A stretch of DNA of 64,000 nucleotides, from NCBI GenBank assembly GCA_048465415.1, contig DBFWLO010000019.1, forward strand, positions 124,001 through 188,000. The letters are read 5' to 3'. The position numbers were made by a program, and so were the translations under genes. Below, in pieces: positions 24,219 through 32,038 of the stretch; within the stretch, counting starts at the first letter, position 1, and every line of letters starts with the position of its first letter. This DNA comes from Scatosoma sp048465415. Lineage in GTDB: Bacteria > Bacillota > Clostridia > Christensenellales > Borkfalkiaceae. The notes beneath the pieces are model-generated. The model was given only the letters and a program-made list of their open reading frames with translations. It searched no databases and was not told the origin of the DNA.

Positions 24219-26456
24219 TCACTCGCCCATATCCGCTTTCAATTCCTCTTCGGGAAGGAAAGGATACATATCTTCGAGGGAAGGCGAAACGATCTTTCCG
24301 TCCGGGTATACCTTCGAAGAGAGTTTGGGCGCGAAAAATTGCGTTTTATCCAGCAGCACTTCGCAGATCACCGGACCGCTCGCCGCGAGCGCCTTATCGA
24401 TGACTTCGTCCATGGTATCCAGATTATCGATGAGAAAATAGGGAATATCGTAAGCCCCGGCGATCTTTTCCGCTTGCGGAAAGGAAATGCCGCTGTCCTT
24501 ATTGACGCCGCTGAACCGGCCGCCGAACAGATTCGTCTGCGTCTGACGCATGGAATGATAGCCGTCGTTATTCAGCCAAAAGAGCTTGATATTGAGTCCG
24601 TGATGGCGAATCGTCTGCAATTCCTGCAAATTCATCTGGATCGAACCGTCCCCGTCGAGACAGATCGTATTCTTTTTATTGCCCGCGGCGATCGTCGCTC
24701 CCACAGCCGCGGGAATCCCGTAACCCATCGTCGCGCTGCCCGAATTCGTGAACAGTCGCTGATCTTTTTTAACGATCATCGCCTGGAAAGAACACACGCA
24801 CGCGCTTCCGTTGCCCGTCACCGTCAGCTGATCGTCGGGCAGGTGTTTGCTCAGCTCGTACATGAACACATAGGGATTGACGGGGGATTTTTTGCGGTAA
24901 TATTCGGGCAGAGCGGCCGGGTACTTTTTATCCACGGCGCGGGAATGCGCGAGCCATTCCCGGTGCTGACCGCGTTCTTCATAGTTCATCTCCAAAAGTT
25001 TTCGGAGTACCTCGCGAACGTCGGCATGAATCTTCATATCGACGTGCAGCGTCGGCTTATCCAGTTCCGCCTGATCGATGTCCACCGCGGCCAGGTATGC
25101 GTTCTTCGCAAAGTTTTCGTAGTTGAAACTGATCTGTCTCAGATTCATGCGGCAGCCGAGACTGAGCAAAAGATCGCTGCTTTGCAGGACGATATTGCCG
25201 CCGCGCGTGCCCACCGTACCCGGCCGGCCGCAATAATAAGGATTGTCGTCGGGGACGAGATCGTGCGCGTTCCAAGCCGTGACGACGGGCACTTTTAATT
25301 TTTCCGCGAGCCGCAAAAACTCCTCTTTCATACCCACCATGCGAATCGCCTCGCCGGCCAAAATCACCGGACGCTTCGCCGCCGCGATTCTTTCGAGCAA
25401 TTCTTTCAGCTGCGCGTCGTCCGCCGGGGGAGGAAGCTCTCGCGCGTCCTCTCGTTCGTCGTAATCGACAAGGTCTTCGACGCGTATTTTCGAGGCCTGC
25501 ACGTTGAGAGGAATATCCAGCCAGACGGGCCCCGGCCGGCCGTACGCGGCGATATAGAGCGCTTTTTTGAGATGATAGCGGATCGTGAGCGGATCGGTCA
25601 CCATCGCGCAGTATTTCGTCATACAACGCACGCAGTCGAGAATGTTAAATTCCTGGTCGCCGAGTTGGCGCAGCGGAACGTCGGTGCTCGCGATCGTCAC
25701 CGAAAACTTGACCTGGCCGCTGATGACGAACATGGGAATGGAATCCACCCAGCTTCCCATGACGCCCGTGACCGCGTTGGTACCGCCGGGACCGGTCGTC
25801 ACGCAGACGGCGGGCAGTTTTCCCGTCGCGCGGACATAGCCTTCCGCCGCGAGCGCGCAGGCCTGTTCGTGGTGGTTATAAATGACGTGGAGTCCCTCTT
25901 TGTGGCCGAAAGCGTCGTTGAGATGCATCGCGCCGCCGCCCGGTACGCTGAAAAGATGAGCGATACCGTTCTCCACAAGAAAATCCGCGATGTAATCCGC
26001 GACTCGTATTTCCATATTTTTATCCTCCCGCAATTCGGTTCCCGATTGCTTCCTTTTCTGTCTGAACGTAAAATAAGTGTGACCGAAATAACTGACCAGC
26101 GTCGTAACGAAGGTCGAAAGGATCCCCGCCAAATATTTGTTCATGCCGTTTCGATCGATCATAAGATATTGCAGGAAGATACTCAGCACATAAATGACCG
26201 CGTAAACGAGAACAAAACGCACCGCCTCCCAGAAGGATTTTTTCTTCTGCGAATAGGTGAAATATTTATTCCAAAAATAACTGTGCAGGGTGCCGATAAT
26301 CGTTCCCAAAGCGCTGGAAAGAGCATAATGAACCCCCCAAAAACGGAAAAGCATATCAAAACCGACGCCGACCACCGTATTCAGACACCCTACGAATAAA
26401 AACCGGATCCGACGGTCGTAATACAGTTTTTTTATCAAAGCAAGCAGTTTATTCAT
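24219..26456 (-). CDS. GtrA-like flippase domain fused to a ThDP-dependent carboligase (YerE/acetolactate synthase-like)
   Basis: One frame of 745 residues. Residues 1-145 are a GtrA domain with four hydrophobic segments (RRIRFLFVGCLNTVVGVGFD at the start), a type thought to flip lipid-linked sugars. Residues 148-745 are a full ThDP enzyme: catalytic Glu in YNHHEQACALAAEGYVR (about residue 197, or 50 of the short form), TTGPGGTNAVTG, a middle domain, and the cofactor motif GDGSIQMNLQELQT with NNDGYHS. YerE-type members use pyruvate to add a two-carbon branch to a CDP-ketosugar. At the junction GGGAGG stands 8 bases before an in-frame ATG at 26015, so a separate 598-residue enzyme may also be made. 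No stop divides the two parts. Confidence 0.85.
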   Translation of the reverse strand: MNKLLALIKKLYYDRRIRFLFVGCLNTVVGVGFDMLFRFWGVHYALSSALGTIIGTLHSYFWNKYFTYSQKKKSFWEAVRFVLVYAVIYVLSIFLQYLMIDRNGMNKYLAGILSTFVTTLVSYFGHTYFTFRQKRKQSGTELREDKNMEIRVADYIADFLVENGIAHLFSVPGGGAMHLNDAFGHKEGLHVIYNHHEQACALAAEGYVRATGKLPAVCVTTGPGGTNAVTGVMGSWVDSIPMFVISGQVKFSVTIASTDVPLRQLGDQEFNILDCVRCMTKYCAMVTDPLTIRYHLKKALYIAAYGRPGPVWLDIPLNVQASKIRVEDLVDYDEREDARELPPPADDAQLKELLERIAAAKRPVILAGEAIRMVGMKEEFLRLAEKLKVPVVTAWNAHDLVPDDNPYYCGRPGTVGTRGGNIVLQSSDLLLSLGCRMNLRQISFNYENFAKNAYLAAVDIDQAELDKPTLHVDMKIHADVREVLRKLLEMNYEERGQHREWLAHSRAVDKKYPAALPEYYRKKSPVNPYVFMYELSKHLPDDQLTVTGNGSACVCSFQAMIVKKDQRLFTNSGSATMGYGIPAAVGATIAAGNKKNTICLDGDGSIQMNLQELQTIRHHGLNIKLFWLNNDGYHSMRQTQTNLFGGRFSGVNKDSGISFPQAEKIAGAYDIPYFLIDNLDTMDEVIDKALAASGPVICEVLLDKTQFFAPKLSSKVYPDGKIVSPSLEDMYPFLPEEELKADMGE
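26013..26029 (-). promoter_or_regulatory. Internal ribosome-binding site and start for the ThDP enzyme alone
   Basis: GGGAGG (26024-26029) is followed after 8 bases by ATG (26013-26015) opening MEIRVADYIADFLVENGI, the normal N-terminus of ThDP carboligases. It lies inside the fused frame at residue 148. Confidence 0.7.
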
Positions 26457-26542
26457 GCCTTCTCTCCCGTTCTACGGTCGTTGCGCTCTTCCATTATTCC
26501 ATAAAAGAGCCACGGCTATTCAAACGTCTTGTCCTTATCAGC

Positions 26543-26582
26543 AAAAAAGACAGATCAGACGTCTGTTCCGCACCTGTCTTTT
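26543..26582 (-). terminator. Terminator-like hairpin between rfbG and the GtrA-ThDP gene
   Basis: On the minus strand AAGACAG pairs with CTGTCTT, which runs into six T. A palindrome CAGACGTCTG sits inside the loop. It lies 22 bases after the rfbG stop. It may cut expression of the downstream genes or be partly read through; no convincing new promoter is visible in the remaining 86 bases. Confidence 0.6.
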
Positions 26583-26604
26583 CCCTTTTTGCCCTTTCTT
26601 TCGT

Positions 26605-27660
26605 TTACACGTCCAAAAATTCTTCGATCTGCTTTTTCATGCACGCGCGAAGATCGCCGCCGGACAGGCGACATTTTTCCCATTCCACCGTCTTTTCCAC
26701 CGCCCTTTTTAAGCTCCAATGCGGCCGCCAGCCAAAAGTACGCTTGATCTTGGAACAATCCAGTTTGAGAAAGTTTGCCTCGTGCGGGCCTCCGTCATGA
26801 CGATTTATCCAACCGACCGAATCCCCCCACGCGCGCACGAAAGTCTCCACGAGTTCGCCGGTACGGTAACAGCCGCATTCGTCCGGTCCGACATTGTAAT
26901 AGCCGGCTTTCCGTACGTCTTCATACTGCTCCGCAGCGATCGTAAGATAGGCGAAAAGCGGTTCCAGTACATGCTGATAGGGCCGCACGGAATAGGGATT
27001 GCGGACGACGATGTCTTCGCCTGCGGCCGCCGCGCGTATACAATCGGGAATGATTCTGTCCGCCGCAGAGTCCCCGCCGCCGATGACGTTGCCCGCACGA
27101 GCCGTCGAGACCGCGATCCCCGCCCCGTCCAAAAAAGAATTTTTATAGCTGTGCGTGACGAGCTCCGCACAGGATTTACTGTTCGAATAGGGATCGTAAC
27201 CGTCCAAAGGTTCGTTTTCGCGATATCCCCATTCCCACTCCTTATTTTCGTAAACTTTATCGGTGGTGACGTTGACGAGAGATTTGACGCTCTTTCCCAG
27301 CCGCACACATTCCAAAAGATTGACCGTACCCATCACGTTGGTCAGATAGGTTTTCCTCGGTTCGCGATACCCTTCGCGCACGATCGGCTGCGCGGCGAGA
27401 TGAAAGACGACTTCGGGGGCAAAAGCGTCGAACACCTCTTTCAGGTGTCCGTAGTCCGTTATGTCTCCAATATGCGATTCGCAAAGCGCGTCGCCGTCTA
27501 CGGCGTTATAAAGGGAAAGTTCGTCCGAATTTTTCAGAGCATACCCGCAAACGCGGGCGCCCAACTGATGCAGCCAAAAAATCAACCAACCGCCTTTAAA
27601 TCCCGTATGCCCGGTGACGAGCACCCGTTTATTCCGATAAAATTCAGGAAGACTTACCAT
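26605..27660 (-). CDS. rfbG: CDP-glucose 4,6-dehydratase
   Basis: Turns CDP-glucose into CDP-4-keto-6-deoxyglucose with bound NAD. It has 351 residues. The start MVSLPEFYRNKRVLVTGHTG and FKGGWLIFWLHQLGA is diagnostic. The YxxxK pair is in DPYSNSKSCAE, and TTDKVYENKEWEWGYRE is the family signature. I chose the ATG at 27660 with GGAG eight bases upstream. It overlaps the rfbF stop by seven bases. Together with rfbF it commits glucose-1-phosphate to CDP-deoxysugars. Confidence 0.95.
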   Translation of the reverse strand: MVSLPEFYRNKRVLVTGHTGFKGGWLIFWLHQLGARVCGYALKNSDELSLYNAVDGDALCESHIGDITDYGHLKEVFDAFAPEVVFHLAAQPIVREGYREPRKTYLTNVMGTVNLLECVRLGKSVKSLVNVTTDKVYENKEWEWGYRENEPLDGYDPYSNSKSCAELVTHSYKNSFLDGAGIAVSTARAGNVIGGGDSAADRIIPDCIRAAAAGEDIVVRNPYSVRPYQHVLEPLFAYLTIAAEQYEDVRKAGYYNVGPDECGCYRTGELVETFVRAWGDSVGWINRHDGGPHEANFLKLDCSKIKRTFGWRPHWSLKRAVEKTVEWEKCRLSGGDLRACMKKQIEEFLDV

Positions 27661-28424
27661 ACTTTCCACTCCGCTCTTCCCGTCTGCCAAAGCGCCTCGA
27701 GGTTTTCCTTGTCGCGCATGGTATCCATACAGCTCCAAAAGCCGTCGTGCAGATACGCTACCAACTGCCCGTTCTTCGCCAGCTTTTCCAGAGGTTCTTT
27801 TTCAAAAACCGTGTCGTCCCCGTCGATGTAATCGAATACCTGAGGCTCGCAAACCATGTACCCGGCGTTGATCAGCGAGCCGTCGCCGTCGGATTTTTCC
27901 CGGAATCTACGGATCAGTCCATTTTTGTCCGGTTTGATAACGCCGAACCGCGACGCCACGTTGACCGTAGTCATCGTCAAAAGTTTTCCGTGTTCTTTAT
28001 GGAAACGGACCGTATCGGCGATGTTGACGTCGCTGACGCCGTCGCCGTAAGTGAGAAGAAAAGGTTCGTCGCCTATGTATTCCCTTACCCTTTTGATGCG
28101 GCCGCCCGTCATCGTGTTCAAGCCCGTCTCCGCAAGCGTCACTTTCCAGGGTTCGGAGTTATTATGATGATAAGTATATTCGTCCGTTTTCAGATCGATG
28201 GTGACGTCAGACTGATACAAATAATAATTTGCAAAGAATTGTTTGATGACGCTGCCTTTATAGCCGAGACAGATGATGAAATCGTTGAATCCGTGGTGCG
28301 AATATTCCTTCATAATATGCCAAAGAATAGGCTTGCCGCCTATTTCTATCATTGGTTTCGGTTTTAAATGAGACTCCTCGCTGATACGCGTACCGAAGCC
28401 TCCCGCGAGAATAATTACCTTCAT
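27654..28424 (-). CDS. rfbF: Glucose-1-phosphate cytidylyltransferase
   Basis: Makes CDP-glucose from glucose-1-phosphate and CTP. It has 256 residues, the usual size. The nucleotidyltransferase start MKVIILAGGFGTRISEES and KPKPMIEIGGKPILWHIMK is followed by YGDGVSDVNI (metal site) and GFWSCMDTMRDKE. I chose the ATG at 28424 because GGAGAG lies upstream and the family begins here; the frame is open for 83 more codons without similarity. It is the first gene after the promoter at 28645. Confidence 0.96.
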   Translation of the reverse strand: MKVIILAGGFGTRISEESHLKPKPMIEIGGKPILWHIMKEYSHHGFNDFIICLGYKGSVIKQFFANYYLYQSDVTIDLKTDEYTYHHNNSEPWKVTLAETGLNTMTGGRIKRVREYIGDEPFLLTYGDGVSDVNIADTVRFHKEHGKLLTMTTVNVASRFGVIKPDKNGLIRRFREKSDGDGSLINAGYMVCEPQVFDYIDGDDTVFEKEPLEKLAKNGQLVAYLHDGFWSCMDTMRDKENLEALWQTGRAEWKVW

Positions 28425-28644
28425 ATCTTCTCTCCGTCTTCCGGGACTTTTTTTCTCAGTTGCGACATATAAATTCCGAGCTCCTCTTCTTGCATGTTTT
28501 ACCCACGTCTTAAAAGCGAAAAGTATCTCTTTTATCATGTAAAAACCAACTACATATAAATGAGCCCGGCGCCTTCCTATCCTCCTCGGAAATGAAATGT
28601 TCACTATCCGATACATCTGTATATAAATTGTAACAACGCTTTTT

Positions 28645-28673
28645 ATTATAGTACACTTCATGGGAAAAAGCAA
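28645..28673 (-). promoter_or_regulatory. Promoter of the rfbF-rfbG glycan operon
   Basis: TTGCTT (28668-28673), 17 bases, TATAAT (28645-28650) on the minus strand. It lies in the 293-base spacer between the GT87 gene and rfbF, about 220 bases before the rfbF start. The leader in between (28425-28640) has no supported gene. Confidence 0.7.
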
Positions 28674-28717
28674 GCATTTCTTCCCAATAAATTCCTACGA
28701 GGAAATTCAAACACTTC

Positions 28718-30031
28718 TTATTGTTCTTTTTCTTTCTTAAATCGATTTATCATGCTTGTTTTCAAGTCGTTAAAATAAGCCGAAAATTCCCGATTTTTAA
28801 AAACCGTTACGATCATAGCGACGCCTAAAACAAGCGCCACTACCGTAGCGAACTTATATAAAAGCAAGGTATAAATAGGATAAAATCCGAAGAGCATGCA
28901 AAAGACGAAGAATATCACGTTTTGAGCAATTCCGGTTTTTTCATTGTTTTTTAGATAAAACACAAGCGGAATTAATCCGAAAACCGCCGCATAGAAAAAA
29001 CTTGCGGAGGGAACTAAGAGTATAGAACAAAGGGCAAGTACGCTTCTTTTCAGATGACTTTTTGTGACTACGGCAGCAGATGCGGCAAATAACAAAAATA
29101 CGATCCCCAAAATACTGCCTACCTGTTCTGCCCAACTCAAAAAAGGGAAATGAAATAATTTGGATAAAAACTGCACAAAGGAACAAAACAGAGACGCAAG
29201 AGAAATATTGCTTCTTACAAACGCACGTCCTCCGCCCGCGAAATCCAAAAAATTTTTAAAATAGGCGGAAACTCCTCCCTCGTAAATAAACATAGGCACC
29301 AAATATAACACGAAGAAATAGAGAAACATTCTCGCCGTCGCGAACCACTTCTTATCGTACAGCAGAAACGCGCACAAAAAAAGCGGATAGAGTTTCGTTA
29401 CGCTCGCTACTGCCAAGCATATCAATGCCACTTCCCTTTGCCACGCCTTTTCGCTGCGATACCAAATTAAAAACGCCAAAGCGAAGATGAGCGACGTTAC
29501 CACTACGTTTCCGCGAACTACGGAAAAAAGAAAAGGTGCGGAACAAATAAATATCAAAAATAACGTATTTGCCTTCGATGTGTTTTCTTTTCCCATCCAT
29601 TTTCTCAAAAGAAGGTAGAAAACCGTCAGGGTAATCGTCTGATATAACAAAAAGGCAATCCAGAATCGATAGGACGAAACCAACTGTAAATTAATCGGTG
29701 AAGCCCAATCCTGCGTATAGGCTATTTGCGCCAGTTCCTCTTTGAAAATCAAAGCAAAGGGAAGCATCATTAAGAGACTAAGCGCAGGATAGGACGAGCC
29801 GCCCTCTAAAAGATACGCATTTTTATGAACGGCATAATAAGCCACCTGCGTAAAATCGGAAAACAAGCTCGGATAGGTGATTTTCACCTCGACGTTCCCG
29901 CTGTAAGCATTTGCCGCCAAATAGACGAAATACGAAAATAACCCGACACCCGCAATGATTGCAAAGATGAGAAATACTCGTTTGATTAAATTGAAAAGCC
30001 TATCCTTTTCCCGAAAATTTCCGCTATTCAT
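28718..30031 (-). CDS. GT87-family (DUF2029) membrane glycosyltransferase
   Basis: Polytopic membrane protein of 437 residues with about ten to twelve hydrophobic segments. The outer-loop FSDFTQVAYYAVHKNAYLLE and the motifs VVRGNVVVTSLIFALAF and ASVTKLYPLFLCAF fit GT87 (DUF2029) enzymes, which use polyprenyl-phosphate-linked sugars on the outer face. It could add a sugar to the same polymer as the YfhO-like protein. It lies 73 bases after the aldolase-like gene, so probably in one transcript with it. Base composition is somewhat richer in A and T than in neighbouring housekeeping genes. Confidence 0.78.
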   Translation of the reverse strand: MNSGNFREKDRLFNLIKRVFLIFAIIAGVGLFSYFVYLAANAYSGNVEVKITYPSLFSDFTQVAYYAVHKNAYLLEGGSSYPALSLLMMLPFALIFKEELAQIAYTQDWASPINLQLVSSYRFWIAFLLYQTITLTVFYLLLRKWMGKENTSKANTLFLIFICSAPFLFSVVRGNVVVTSLIFALAFLIWYRSEKAWQREVALICLAVASVTKLYPLFLCAFLLYDKKWFATARMFLYFFVLYLVPMFIYEGGVSAYFKNFLDFAGGGRAFVRSNISLASLFCSFVQFLSKLFHFPFLSWAEQVGSILGIVFLLFAASAAVVTKSHLKRSVLALCSILLVPSASFFYAAVFGLIPLVFYLKNNEKTGIAQNVIFFVFCMLFGFYPIYTLLLYKFATVVALVLGVAMIVTVFKNREFSAYFNDLKTSMINRFKKEKEQ

Positions 30032-30104
30032 AGGCCCCCTTTACAATAAGTTTTATTAATGAAATTACACATGAAAAACGCTTCTTCCCCTCCATGTTCC
30101 TCTC

Positions 30105-31712
30105 TCATTTTTCCCATTTGTCGCAGTAATGGGTGGGCGTCAGAAACTCGACGGAGAGAGTTTTCATGCTCTCCGCAATGAATTTCTTGCCGTAATCGTT
30201 GAGCGCTTCCGCCTTTTCCTTGATAAAGCTGTATTCCATATTGACGTCGAAGTAATTGATCGTGTCGGGCGTGTACCCGTCGAACCCCGCGAGAAAGATC
30301 TTTCCCGTCTCCAACTTTTCAAATACTTTCAAAAGCATACGCAGGGAATTGTCGGGGCACTCCGCCCCCTCGTCGATCAAAGAGCTGTAATTAAGTTTAT
30401 AATCGAATCTCCCCCTCGTACGCGTCACGTTCGAGGTCGCGATGATACGGATCTCTTCGTTCTCCTTGTTCGCAATCCTCCCCGAGAGCTGCAAATACCT
30501 CTGTGAATTGCTGAGAAAAATGTACTCGGGTTTTTGATAAAAGGGCAGGTAATTGATGGCAAATACCACCGGTTTTTCTTTGGCAAGAAACGCCTCTATC
30601 TCTTCCCGATACTTCGCCACAGACGTGCCCGGACCGAATACAAAAATATTCTTTCCCGCCAACAGCCTTTTTAATTCGGCCATGTCCCTCTCGTCGTTAC
30701 ATTCCGATTTCTGATAATCGAGGTACAGCTGTTCGATATATTTTCCGTCGTAAAGCAGCTTTTTCGGCTCTTCTATCCGGGATAAAAGCTCGTTTTGTTC
30801 GGTGATCGACAGCGTACGCTTGTTCATGAGATAGGAAACATAGTTCGGGTGCACCTTGTTCGAGGCCGCCACATAGAAAAACATATTATAGCCCCAGGGC
30901 GTTTTCCTGTAAAAATCCATAACGCCCGTCTGAATCGCTTCCAGCATCTGGCTGACATCGTAATTTTTATCGAGGTTCGCGTTCATATACATGGCGAGCA
31001 GCTCCAAAGGAGCGTTTCCCGCGCTCTTGCCCATACCGTACAAGGTGCCGTCGACGACGAGCGTGCGCTTATGCTTCGCGCCTAAAAAGGCAATCGCATT
31101 GGCGTATCCCATCTGAAAATTATTATGCGCATGATACCCCAAAGAAATGTGCTCGTCGAGATGCTCTTCCATCACGGACATCACATGCAGGAGATCGGCC
31201 TGATGCAGCAGGCCGTACGTATCCACCATGGATACCGCGTAAGGCTTCACAACATTGGCAAGTTTAATAAATTCGAGAAGCTCTTCGTCCGTATAGCTCG
31301 TGATGGAGACAGCCTGAGCGAATACCTTATACCCCAGCTCTTTCACCTGTTTACAATAGGCGAAAGCCTCTTTCATGATGTTCTTTTTGAAAATGACGCG
31401 GATCCCGTCCAGCCAGCTCTCGGCGCACGGCTGAATACGTTCGATACCGCAGGTGCCGTAATCGATCATTCCCACCACCATGCTTTTGCCGCGATCCAGA
31501 CCTCCGTAGATCTTTTCCGCGGAAGCGGTGTCGGGCATGATGCTTCTGTCGAAATCGAAAGGACGGCGCTCGTCGAGGAATCCGACCTCGATAATATCTA
31601 CGCCGGCGCTGACCAATCTTTCAAAAATATTGACGATGGTGTCGTGTCCGAATTTCCAATCGTTCACATACCCCCCGTCGCGCAATGTACAGTCCAACAA
31701 CATTCCTTCCAT
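30105..31712 (-). CDS. DRE-TIM aldolase-like enzyme with extra C-terminal domain
   Basis: It has 535 residues. Residues 1-300 are an HMGL-like TIM barrel: LLDCTLRDGGYVNDW carries the DRE-type metal and catalytic residues, and GYHAHNNFQMGYANA holds the HxH metal ligands. The relatives are 4-hydroxy-2-oxovalerate aldolase and isopropylmalate synthase. Residues about 345-535 form a second domain starting KNIFVFGPGTSVAKYREEIE, resembling a nucleotide-binding fold; I do not recognise it firmly. The start has GAGG seven bases upstream. Placed first in the glycan locus, it may make or break a 2-keto acid used for sugar branching. That role is inferred from context only. Confidence 0.75.
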   Translation of the reverse strand: MEGMLLDCTLRDGGYVNDWKFGHDTIVNIFERLVSAGVDIIEVGFLDERRPFDFDRSIMPDTASAEKIYGGLDRGKSMVVGMIDYGTCGIERIQPCAESWLDGIRVIFKKNIMKEAFAYCKQVKELGYKVFAQAVSITSYTDEELLEFIKLANVVKPYAVSMVDTYGLLHQADLLHVMSVMEEHLDEHISLGYHAHNNFQMGYANAIAFLGAKHKRTLVVDGTLYGMGKSAGNAPLELLAMYMNANLDKNYDVSQMLEAIQTGVMDFYRKTPWGYNMFFYVAASNKVHPNYVSYLMNKRTLSITEQNELLSRIEEPKKLLYDGKYIEQLYLDYQKSECNDERDMAELKRLLAGKNIFVFGPGTSVAKYREEIEAFLAKEKPVVFAINYLPFYQKPEYIFLSNSQRYLQLSGRIANKENEEIRIIATSNVTRTRGRFDYKLNYSSLIDEGAECPDNSLRMLLKVFEKLETGKIFLAGFDGYTPDTINYFDVNMEYSFIKEKAEALNDYGKKFIAESMKTLSVEFLTPTHYCDKWEK

Positions 31713-31802
31713 ACGCTTACCTCGGCTTCGCTTTTAATGCCTGTCCTTCTTTTTCTTCGTCCGCCCTATTCTCCCCCTATATTAAGGCTAAAAACTTATT
31801 GT

Positions 31803-31831
31803 ATTATACAACCTTATCACCCGTTTGTCAA
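31803..31831 (-). promoter_or_regulatory. Promoter of the aldolase-like gene
   Basis: TTGACA (31826-31831), 17 bases, TATAAT (31803-31808) on the minus strand, 91 bases before the ATG at 31712. Both boxes are perfect consensus. The rest of the 326-base spacer holds the lacZ terminator; I see no gene in it. Confidence 0.85.
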
Positions 31832-31982
31832 GATTTTTTCACGAATATTCACAGAAGCGGGCAGGACGCGTCCGCTCGGGCTTCGGACAAAGCGCCCGCC
31901 CAGGGGCTTGATGATAAAGTAGAAATTCTTCCCCGCTTCGTCGCGGCTTCCGGAAATTTTTTTTATTTTCCCCTTTCTCTGC

Positions 31983-32022
31983 AAAAAGAACCGGGATAGG
32001 GTGCGCTTCACCCCTATCCCGA
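31983..32022 (-). terminator. Terminator of the beta-galactosidase gene
   Basis: On the minus strand CGGGATAGGGGTG pairs with CACCCTATCCCG around a short loop and is followed by TTCTTTTTGC. It begins 17 bases after the stop codon. Confidence 0.88.
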
Positions 32023-32038
32023 TCCTCCGTACGTTCTT

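Noticed and set aside
28510..28710. A 66-codon minus-strand frame before rfbF
   Set aside because: It overlaps a good promoter (28645-28673), lacks a ribosome-binding site and has no recognisable motif.
23282..31712. A prophage or integrative element carrying the glycan genes
   Set aside because: No integrase, attachment repeats or phage genes are seen at the borders. tRNA-Arg at 18302 lies near one end, but no repeated tRNA fragment was found at the other.
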